Below, piece after piece: positions 1 to 8,095 of a stretch of 64,000 nt of DNA; the stretch's first letter is position 1; each line of letters starts with the position of its first letter. Source of the stretch: Antedon mediterranea (lineage: Eukaryota > Echinodermata > Crinoidea > Comatulida > Antedonidae); contig NC_092679.1 of the NCBI RefSeq assembly GCF_964355755.1, positions 11,150,932-11,214,931 on the forward strand, in the 5' to 3' direction. Position numbers and translations under genes: made by a program. The notes below the pieces were generated by a model. It was not told the origin of the DNA. It made no database searches and was given only the letters and a program-made list of their open reading frames with translations.

Positions 1-178
1 GATAATCATGATTTTTGATGATATAAAGAATACTGTATTGCGAAACACTCTGATTGCAACAAACATGAGTAGATGAATTAAAATAAAGTGTAGTTTATGG
101 AAATAGTGGTTTACCATGCTTATTATTGTTGTAAAAGTTGTTATTTATTTATTTCAATAATCAAACAATAATTTGCAG

Positions 179-343
179 AGTTCAAACACCTGACAAGGAA
201 AGAGAAACAGACATTGAGCATATGGTAACCGACTGGCTAAATCCCCAACCAACACGATGCAGTGCTTCATTCAAAGGCAACAGTCAGCCAGAAACCAACT
301 TCTTTACCGAAGAGAAAACAATATTGGAAACTGGAAAAACTGA
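179..343 (+). CDS. Candidate internal exon, unknown gene
   Basis: An open stretch of exactly 165 nt sits between a plausible acceptor (TTTGCAG ending at 178) and a donor (GTAAGT at 344). It encodes a polar peptide containing EHMVTDWLNPQ and TEEKTILETGKTE. I do not recognise the family. The good splice sites at both ends and the absence of stops are the only support. No neighbouring exon is visible before the window edge or before the transposon at 0.6 kb, so it could also be chance. Confidence 0.3.
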
Positions 344-594
344 GTAAGTTTAAACAATTTGCGTGTTACTGTAATAATTGTAATTTGTGTTTGTATAATT
401 ACTTTATTACATTCCCTATATAAATTAACATGATATTTATAAATAATGTAATTTATAAAAATATATGTTGATTTATCTGTTGGTGTCAAAATGGACGGAA
501 GCACACATTTGTGTTTTAAGACTACTTTTAATGATGTACAATTACCACCAGCTCGAGTTTGATTCCGATAACATTTTAACATTTCAATTTATAT
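344..594. other. AT-rich non-coding sequence
   Basis: Intron-like AT-rich sequence follows the donor at 344. I see no coding signal or recognisable repeat in it. Confidence 0.4.
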
Positions 595-620
595 AGCGCC
601 TTTACAAGGATCAAAGCGCT
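595..620. repeat. Short GC-rich hairpin next to gypsy fragment
   Basis: AGCGCCTTT at 595 pairs with AAAGCGCT ending at 620, giving a compact stem in AT-rich surroundings. The segment abuts the 5' truncation of the gypsy fragment and may be the end of a small hairpin repeat. The pairing is seen directly; the identity is inferred. Confidence 0.3.
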
Positions 621-621
621 T

Positions 622-951
622 TCCCGATAGTCGGGACCTTACAGTATTTATTACACATGATGGGGTTTTTCGTTTTCGTACAGTTTATTTTGGCTTATCT
701 TGGCCCCATCTTGTTTTCAAAAGATGATGTCAACCATCTTGGCTGGTATACCTAACGTACAATGCTTTATAGATGATATTATTATTTCCAGACGCGACAA
801 AGTAGACCATGACAGGGCGTTAATGGCGGTACTTACCCGCTTAAAAGATAGGGGCATGACCTTAAATGATAAATGTGAGTTTGATGTTAAATCATTGAAA
901 GTACTTGGTCATGTAATAGATGACAAAGGGATACATCCAAGTAATGAGTTA
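622..951 (+). pseudogene. pol: Ty3/gypsy reverse transcriptase fragment
   Basis: The translation shows the RT palm: DSRDLTVFITHDG, then FRFRTV and FGLS, then APSCFQKMM and the catalytic FIDDI box near 760. It ends with LGHVIDDKGIHPS. The Asp-Asp pair is intact. A one-base shift near 700 separates FGLS from APS. The frame stops at the Penelope insertion at 951 and resumes in the same biological order at 2904. RT would copy the element RNA into cDNA; here it is only a relic. Confidence 0.85.
934..951. repeat. Target-site duplication of the Penelope-like insertion, left copy
   Basis: The 18-bp sequence CATCCAAGTAATGAGTTA occurs here and again at 2886-2903, exactly flanking the inserted element. 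The gypsy reading order continues across the two copies, which shows this is a duplication made at insertion. Confidence 0.85.
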
Positions 952-1080
952 TTTGGAAATGTTTTTTTCAAAACCAATAATTAGTAAACTAACCTTGACA
1001 GTTTCGCTGTCCTGTTCGGACAGCTTCTTCAGAAATAATGACGATCTATCATCAAACAGATTGACCTCTACTAGAGGGCC
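952..1080. repeat. PLE terminal inverted segment, left arm
   Basis: This arm includes the self-complementary run around CTGTCCTGTTCGGACAG and ends in AGAGGGCC. Its reverse complement is nearly identical to 2722-2862. Inverted or partial terminal repeats are known for Penelope-like elements. Confidence 0.85.
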
Positions 1081-1147
1081 TATTCTGTTTGATGACAGGG
1101 TCATACATGTGACTGAGTTGGTGGGCGCCCTCATCTCTATTGATGAT

Positions 1148-1558
1148 TTAGTTTCCTCGTCGGCGGATCCAGATGGCTTCCCTGATGCGTCGGTTGTTTA
1201 CATCTGGTTCCTTGTCGATGATTTTAGGTTGTGTCCAGTCTATGATGTGGTTTAACTGGACGGCATGATCTGCTATAGCTGATTTGCTCAGTTCCTTTTC
1301 TGATTCTCGATGTGATTGACGAGTGAAGTTCCTTCTCTGTTGGGGGACCTTTTCTGTTTCTTTTCTATGTTCTTTTAATCTTGTGCCAAAACAACGACTC
1401 GTTTCTCCAATGTAAGTGTGATCACAATTAGCACATGGAATTTCGTAGACGCAATTAGCCACTTTTAATTTGTTAACTTGGTCTTTTGGGTGGACAAGCA
1501 GTTGGCGTAATGAAGTGTGGGGTTTCATAGCTGTGTTGATGCCAAACTCCTTAAACAC
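1148..1558 (-). pseudogene. PLE GIY-YIG endonuclease domain
   Basis: The minus-strand frame carries CANCDHTYIGETSRCFGTRLK, in which the tyrosine, IGET and downstream arginines match the GIY-YIG nuclease core of Penelope-like proteins, preceded by the usual Cys pair (CxxC). Its role is to nick target DNA for primed reverse transcription. The frame is offset from the RT frame (overlap 1525-1558), so a frameshift separates two domains that should form one polypeptide. The C-terminus is rich in arginine (NRRIREAIWIRRRG). Confidence 0.85.
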
Positions 1559-2720
1559 TTACTAACACGCCACGAAAGTCCTGCTACATAAGGGACGACA
1601 AAAAATCCCTTACTTTCCATGTTTTCTTTCTTCTTGGATGTTACTTTTTTATTTTCTTTCATTTTTTTCCTTACTTGGTTGAATGACCACTTAGGGTAAC
1701 CACATCTAGAAAGGGCTGATGTTATATTAACCTCTTCTGTATTACGATCTGCATCCATTGTGACAATAGAATTCATATGGTCAAATAGTGTTCTAATTAT
1801 TCCCAGTTTTTGATGTACAGAATGGTGGGAATCAAAATGTAGGTACTGGTCCGTATGTGTCGGTTTTCTATACACTAGAAGTTTGACAGATCCATCTGGT
1901 TTTCTAATGATGAGAGAATCGAGGAAAGAAATCTTGTTTTCATATTCTTTCTCGTAGGTGAACTTTATGGGTCCAGCTGGGTCAGATGAATTGAGATGTT
2001 GTGTGAGATTTTCAACTTGGTCTTGTTTAACAATTTCAAGAACGTCATCCACGTAGCGTTTCCATAAACGAGGTTTACATTCTAAGGGTGCTGCCGCGAT
2101 AGCTTTCTGTTCTAGAAATTCTAAATACATGTTCGCTACAATGGGAGAGGCTGGGCTCCCCATGGCTGCCCCAAATCTTTGTTGGTAAATGATCCCTCGT
2201 ATTTAAAATAGATGGTAGTTAGAACGAACTTTAATAATTCCATGATGTCATCTATGTCCAATAGTGTTCTGTTTTTAAGATCATTATCCTCTTATAGTCG
2301 AGATGTTATGACAGTCAGGGAATCTTCTATTTGGATGTTGGTAAACAGAGAAACAACATCATGGGAGTTGAAAATTTCATCCTCCTCTATCATGACTTCA
2401 GTAAGTTCTTTAGCTAGATGTTTAGAGTTGTTGATGTGATGTTGTGTGCTTCCTACTAAGGGAAAGAGAATATCAGCAACGGTTTTAGCGGTTTCATATG
2501 CTATGGATCCTGTATAGTCCACAATAGGTCTAACTTTTTTACCATCTTTGTGTATCTTAGGTGTAGCGTAAATACGAGGGATGTTTTCTATCGTAGGAAA
2601 TAGCAAGTGATACTGTCTTTTATTGATCTTATTCTGCTTTTTTAACCTAGTAAGATTTGATACTAACTCACTTTTATATCGGCGGGTAGGATCCTTTTTT
2701 ATTTTATTTATTTTTTTTTT
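1525..2720 (-). pseudogene. PLE reverse transcriptase domain
   Basis: Reading from 2720 downward: IYATPKIHKDG and VRPIVDYTGS, the PLE RT fingers; then DVVSLFTNIQI, with the first catalytic Asp; then MGSPASPIVANMYLE; then the YVDD catalytic box in WKRYVDDVLEI; then ISFLDSLIIR. A stop lies near 2296 and a frameshift near 2185, just before MGSP. The part upstream of the PKIHK motif is replaced by the inverted terminal segment. The motif order matches Penelope RT, which resembles telomerase more than LTR-element RT. Confidence 0.87.
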
Positions 2721-2721
2721 A

Positions 2722-2862
2722 GGCCCTCTAGAGGTCAATCTGTTTGATGATAGATCGTCATTATTTCTGAAGAAGCTGTCCGAACAGGACAGCGAAACTG
2801 TCAAGGTTAGTTTAATAATTATTGGTTTGAAAAAAAGAACATTTCCAAATAACTTATTACTA
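2722..2862. repeat. PLE terminal inverted segment, right arm
   Basis: This is the reverse complement of the left arm with few differences. About 23 bp of further sequence separates it from the right target duplication (2886-2903). Homology between the arms extends a few bases into the left target duplication (GTAATGAGTTATTTGG against GTAATAAGTTATTTGG). Confidence 0.85.
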
Positions 2863-2903
2863 CAAACCAGATGAACATTTTCAATCATCCAAGTAATGAG
2901 TTA

Positions 2904-3420
2904 GTGAATGGCATCGCCAAAGCAGCAACCCCTACAACCTACCAACAGCTTAAGTCATTTTTAGACCGGCAGGATTTTATGCCAAATTTGTTCCTTATTT
3001 CACATCTAAAGTGAACGCTATGAGGCAGATCCTAGTAACTGAACCATTCAATTGGACTGAGGAGGAAAATTCTGCTTTTGATAATATTAAATTGGATATT
3101 ATTAACAGTTCAGGCCTTGCATTATTTGATCCGAGTTTTTGTCACAACGGATGCCAGTGGATATGGCCTCGGTGCGGTACTTACACAAATAACATGTGAT
3201 GGTACACAAGTAACAGTGGCATGTGCATCTAGAAAATTAACGGGTCCTAAACGCAATTATTCGGTGGGGGAACGCAAAGCACTTGCCTGTGTGTGGGCGG
3301 TCGAAAAATGGCATACTTACCTGTGGGGGAGACACTTTACTCTTCGCACAGACCACCAGGAATTAGTAACTCTACCAATACAAACATCCGATTCAGCTAT
3401 AAATGAGGATGATGACGATG
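2904..3420 (+). pseudogene. pol: Ty3/gypsy RT connection and RNase H fragment
   Basis: This continues the RT frame after the Penelope insertion. It contains the RT-RNase H tether (EENSAFDNIKLDI), then a frameshift near 3150, then the RNase H core with TTDASGYGLGAVLTQ, ASRKL, YSVGERKALACVWAVEKWHTYLWG and LRTDHQEL. The RNase H domain normally removes RNA from the RNA-DNA hybrid. The sequence then jumps near 3430 to the integrase C-terminus, so the core DDE integrase was deleted. Confidence 0.82.
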
Positions 3421-3450
3421 AGGTTTGTCAAATTGTTTGTCGAATTCTGA

Positions 3451-4035
3451 ATGAAACTATCCAAACTGCGCGATATGAAAATAATGAGACTAATTGCACT
3501 CACAGAGTTTTTAGGCACATATCGGGCAACGCGTCATGCCACTACAGGCGAAACTCCTTCGGTTTTATTGCATAGACGACATTTGAGAACTACGCTAGAT
3601 ATTGTAGGTGTTACTAACAACCTCCCTCAATTAAAACCTGAGGAAGTAGACAATAAGGTTAAAGAAAGAAAAGCACAATCCAAGGAGAGCTATGACATGG
3701 GTAAACGTGTTAAAAACAGATATTTTAACCCTGGAGATGTGGTTAGAATTAAGAAACGTTGGAGGGTACATATGGGGAAGAGTAAATTCACTGAACCAGT
3801 TACAATCAGACAGAAACTTGGTCAATATGCCTATATCATGACTAATGGGCAAAAATGGAATGTTAAGTATTTGGCTCTTTTTAAAGGGGAGATAGATGAT
3901 AGTGATTTAATTGAGCTTCCCATTTCAGATAATATTCCTTCAAACAACATAGCACATAACTTAACAGAACCTCGTAGAGGCAGAAGGAATCGAAATCCAC
4001 CTAGTTGGACTAGAGATTATATCATGGATGTTTAA
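3451..4035 (+). pseudogene. pol: Ty3/gypsy integrase C-terminal region
   Basis: The frame begins within the end of the integrase core (YRATRHATTGETPSVLLHRR, normally followed by the GPY/F-like region). It carries the basic linker KVKERKAQSKESYD, then GDVVRIKK and a C-terminal tail RRGRRNRNPPSW ending at 4035. The zinc-binding and catalytic DDE parts are absent. A purine tract (4091-4106) follows and marks the start of the 3' LTR. Confidence 0.78.
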
Positions 4036-4106
4036 AAGTTGATTATGATGTTTAATTTTAGATGTTTTATTGTTGCATACTGTTGATCTTAAAAGAGAGG
4101 GGGAAA

Positions 4107-4140
4107 TGTGGTATCCGATAGTTTGCCGATGAGGGCGGTA
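4107..4140 (+). repeat. Start of putative gypsy 3' LTR
   Basis: TGTGG starts directly after the purine-rich tract AAAAGAGAGGGGGAAA, the expected position of an LTR. The LTR seems to resume at about 6628-6633 and end at CACA (6751), pairing TGTG...CACA. Without the insertion it would be only about 155 bp. No second LTR is available for comparison, so the boundary is inferred. Confidence 0.5.
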
Positions 4141-6627
4141 CAGGGCTCGCAGAATCCTAAAATATTTGGTTGCCCTTCGGGCAAGTAGGTTTTAGATTTT
4201 GATTGCCCTCATCATTTTTTTACTTGCCCACTATTTTAACTTAATTTTAACGTTTTATACCGCGACTGCACTGCGAAAAAACGTCGGTGAAAAACGCCTA
4301 TGCTTAATACACTGTGGTGTTTTTTTCGATGGATTTTAAAGTAGTGAAAACAATTTTTCAAATTTTTTCAATTACACAGTGATGTAGGCCAATCTTTTAA
4401 GAACATTTTACAGTAATTTATTTTCTCATACGATCCTCCGTACAAGAGTTGCGATTGTTTAATTAACATGGTGTCCTGAAATCCCTTGAAAACGCTATGT
4501 TATTTCTGTTGGTTACGCTTCGTTGCACGGCATTGTTTGTCATCGATCGAAGATGTGTTCCGTTTCGTGAATGAAAAAGGCGTATTCACGTGGGTTTACT
4601 TTGGGAGCAAAAACGTTTTGCTTCTATTGTGCAATGAAATTCCGAAATCAAGCTATTTTGCGATATTTAAAATGTAGTAGCCTAGACATGGCACTAATTA
4701 TCTTACAATTATTTAATAGATATATCTAAAATATTGCCTATAGAAATGTAGGCCTCCTAGGCCTAAAAGTAGATTTCAGAAACTTTGGTTTTCTTAGGCT
4801 CTTTCAATTTACTCCGAAATGATTTAATGTTATTTTTATTAGGCCTGAGTGCTTTAATTTAGTAGTTTTTTTTGACAGTATATAAAAGGATGACGATGAC
4901 AAAAGTGTATTTCGACCGTGCCAACCCGATGTTGCCGTCATGAAGGCCCTAAAAAGATTTTTCCCACGTGAAATTGAAATGAATGCATGAAACGTACGCG
5001 AAACGTAAATAAACATTGAGAGAGGCCAATTCCTCCATGGAAATAAAATTAATTAATATATTACTCCATCCATGGCGAGAGAAAGTAAAAATACTTCTTC
5101 CAAGAAACCCTTCACAAGTTCTCCGCTTTTTGGGTTTAGCCGCTCTTATGCGGGAAATTGTAAGCCTCCTCTATCTGTTGTGCAAGGAGCTAGTAGTTGT
5201 CTCAGGCAGCGAGCCATTGAAATGTACGATTCCTACAACACGTAAATTGCTAGCCTAGAGAGCAGTGCGAGTCGCAACCGCTCTGAGAGTGCGAGGAGGA
5301 ATTACCTACTGAGGCGAACTGCATGCGTGAGTGATTTGAACAACTCACGTGACATCAACATCCAATCAGAAAACAGTATTCTGGCTAGCTGGCAGTTTCG
5401 TTGAGCGAAAAAAAATATCGCCGTCCGTCTCTCTCTACGTGACGTGAAACAATACGCATGCGTATAGCAAAAAAACTCACAGCAGCTGCAGCCGTACGTA
5501 GTAGGAGCACATGGGTACGGTGTGTGGTGGAGAGTGCGGGCTTGTGGAAGTTTACTTGTTGTTTCAGTAGAAGCTCGCACAGGTTGGATAAAAACAACCA
5601 TCTGCTCGCACAAGTTTGTGATTGAAAACAACACAAGGGAACTGTGCCGAATTGTGGTGAAAACCACGTGCTCCGCCAAGTTGGAGTTTTTGAAAGTTCA
5701 ACTCTCGGCGATACCCGAAGAAGTGTATTATTTTCAATGTTGATAATAAAAAATATACTGTAACTATTTAAGTATTCAATGTATTTATTAAATAAATTAT
5801 TAGGCCTATTAAATTTATATTCTGTAATATTTATAAAAAAAATGGTAGGCCTACTTGCCTGTGTTAAAAACATCGGCCGGTGCCTATTTGGCACAGACAA
5901 TTAAAATTACGTATCTATTATAATTTAATAATATACTGTATTTTCAATACAACTGTACATTTGAACAATAATTACAGTAATTCAGCAAATTATTTATTAC
6001 ACACAAAACACATAACATAAATGTAATTAAACATAGGCCTAATCTACTATCAGGCTGTAGGCCACATAATTAATACTAAGTAGTAGATTCAGATTTTATT
6101 ACCACCGTAAAATGATGTCGATAATTGAGAAAAACAAAAACATACTAGCCCCTATTTTATTTGGTTTATAGTATAACTAGGGAGTTGTTAATTAGAAACT
6201 CCCTGGTATAATAACTTCAAATAAGTTAAAAGCCGAGAGTTCAACGCTTCCTATTTCGCGATCAATGGATGCCGCAAGAGACCGCGTGCTATATGACAGA
6301 CCTAGAAACTCTATACGCAAACGACTTGATACGCCCGACTGCATAGAAACACATGTTTTGGCTCCTGGAGATAACGTTCCATACCACCGAATTCCGATCC
6401 ATACATTTACTTAACAAACACTACACTGGTCTCGACGTCAAGAGAATTCGTTCGTGCGCGACTATTATTTTCATTGTTACAGTTTTTCACAACCCCTGTA
6501 AAACATCGTGGACATTTTCGGTGATTTTAAGAGGTTGCCCGTCGGGACATGACATGTTAAATTTTAGTTGCCCGACGTATTTATTTGGTTGCCGCGGGAC
6601 GTCGGGCAAGCGATTCTGCGAGCCCTG
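4141..6627. mobile_element. CAGGG-ended DNA transposon (hAT-like, non-autonomous), inside gypsy LTR
   Basis: CAGGGCTCGCAGAATC at 4141 is the exact inverse of GATTCTGCGAGCCCTG at 6612-6627. CAGGG/CCCTG termini suggest hAT. Subterminal GTTGCCC/GGGCAA motifs occur at both ends (around 4170 and 6535-6610). The flanks share CGGTA (4136-4140 and 6628-6632), a possible 5-bp target duplication; hAT normally gives 8 bp, so the superfamily is uncertain. I see no convincing transposase inside the 2.5 kb, only AT-rich sequence and short chance frames. Confidence 0.68.
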
Positions 6628-6751
6628 CGGTAGAGTAGACCGCATGGGTAGAAGAGTAGAGAAAGGAATAGAGAATAAAGGCTGTTATTGAAACGTTAAA
6701 TACTGGTTATTTTCTAGCCTCATTTCATTGTTGTCTCTACCATACTTCACA
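6628..6751 (+). repeat. Remainder of putative gypsy 3' LTR
   Basis: This contains AATAAAGGC (possible poly(A) signal near 6674) and ends in TTCACA at 6751, complementing the TGTG start at 4107. Transposase-related sequence begins immediately after it. Confidence 0.45.
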
Positions 6752-8095
6752 AAAGAGCAAGAACTTCTGGAGGCAGCTCAAAAACAAAATACGAAGAGAA
6801 ACTGAGGAATGATAACTTTGAAGTGGTTCTTAGATCTTGGGATAGGAAAAAGGAGCATGATGCGAGTTGGAAAAGGAAAAAAAAAATGGAGAGGAAACCA
6901 ACAACAACAGAACATTTCGATAGACTGGTGGCTTTATATAAAAGGTAAGTGCGATTTCCGATTTAAAATTCCATAAAATATGTAACACAGTTGGAATACC
7001 AACTCTTAATGGCATCAGAAAAAAGCAGCATGAGCTTAATGACCTATTTGGTGTAGTTGTTGACCATAATCTTTATGCAGTGCAACAATCTTTCGAATGT
7101 AAAATTAAGAAAGCACTAAATATTTTTGAATCACACAATCACGGACTAGTTCTTGAAGATGGTGATACAGTATTCTGAAGATAACAGGCGATTGAACTAC
7201 ATTCGGCAAAAATCCATAAAATAATTACTCCAGCCCGGAATATATTGTTATTATTGCAAAAGGTCCTGAAAAATATGATCTCCTTAAAAATGTTTTTGCA
7301 GATATTTTTGCAGTTATAAATGCACACATGCATTTACAATAAATTGATGGCAAGAACATACATTTAAAATATATATTAGGAGCAGATTTAAAGTTTTTGA
7401 ACGAGATAATGGGCATCAGAGCTGCATACAGTGAGTAGTCATGTATTTGGTGTAAAGCTTTTTTTTTATGAATTTTGTGACATGTCCTTAGAGTGGTTAA
7501 TGACAGATCCAACAAAAGGTGCTAGAACACTTGCTGAAATTGCTCAGTGTGCGCAGGCTGGGCCAAGACAAAAAAATACAGGCAAACATTAATATAAAAT
7601 ACCAGTTGGACTGGCAGTGGCATCAACATGTTGACACTATTGAAATGCTATGGGAATCTTTCAGGCCTCTTCATACAAAAATTAAAAGTTACATGACTAC
7701 AGGTGCCATCACTAGATTTAGCTCAGATGCAAAGGTATGGGTGAACAGCTACAAGAGGGTTTACCTTTTATATAGGTATGCATATGCATATCCTTGCCTA
7801 TCATGTGCCAGAAATTATGAGACTGCATGGTAACATAAATCCTTTTTAAAACCTTTCTCTCACAGCAAAAATTTGAAAAGATGAATGAATTATTGACCAA
7901 CTTTAATTTAATGGTTCCAATCACAAAAGCCTAGAAGGTTTGAAACAAGTGATGCTGAAATTTAACAGGGTTAAACAGTTATTCCCAACTTGCATCCGTG
8001 GTGTTGCGGAATACACCTGACGTCTGTGTGGAAGAACTGGGCACAACAAAACTACCTGCCCAACACTGCGTGATGTTCTAAACCAAGGAAAAGTT
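6752..8095 (+). pseudogene. Cut-and-paste transposase relic (RAG/Chapaev/Transib-like RNase H core)
   Basis: Several fragments in order share one strand. 6752-6941 is a stop-free exon (SWDRKKEHDASWKRKKKMERK) ending in a GTAAGT donor. 7000-7176 carries RKKQHELNDLFGVVVDH. Near 7260 is GPEKYDLL; near 7370-7460 is LGADLKFLNEIMG followed by a CIWC zinc pair; near 7524 is ARTLAEIAQ; near 7790-7830 is ILAYHVPEIMRLHGNI. A partial zinc knuckle CGRTGHNKTTC lies near 8025-8060. A conserved basic/aromatic block, an inserted CxxC and a late HVPE motif follow the same order as in RAG1 and CMC-type transposases. In-frame stops and frameshifts make it non-functional. Superfamily placement is inference. Confidence 0.5.

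Larger units (their letters stand above)
952..2885 (-). mobile_element. Penelope-like element (PLE), 5'-truncated, inverted terminal segments
   Basis: On the minus strand this encodes a reverse transcriptase followed by a C-terminal GIY-YIG endonuclease, the defining architecture of Penelope-like elements. Near-identical segments of about 130 bp lie at the two ends in inverted orientation (952-1080 and 2722-2862). An 18-bp target duplication flanks the element. The N-terminal part of the ORF is missing and there are at least two frameshifts and one stop, so the copy is dead. It lies inside gypsy copy 1 and is therefore younger than that element. Confidence 0.88.
622..6751 (+). mobile_element. 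Degenerate Ty3/gypsy retrotransposon (copy 1), 5'-truncated and twice interrupted
   Basis: Remnants run in the order reverse transcriptase (622-951), RT end and RNase H (2904-3420), integrase C-terminus (3451-4035), purine tract (4091-4106) and a putative 3' LTR (4107-4140 plus 6628-6751). A Penelope-like element occupies 952-2885 and a CAGGG-ended element occupies 4141-6627. The gag, protease, first half of RT and integrase catalytic core are missing. There are several frameshifts. The copy cannot be active. Confidence 0.8.

Noticed and set aside
4486-5900. Several frames of 60-170 residues inside the CAGGG-ended element
   Set aside because: Overlapping frames on both strands without motifs or plausible composition; no hAT catalytic or dimerisation signature.
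7139-7924. Minus-strand frames of 64-96 residues
   Set aside because: They are shadows of the plus-strand transposase relic, whose motifs are recognisable.
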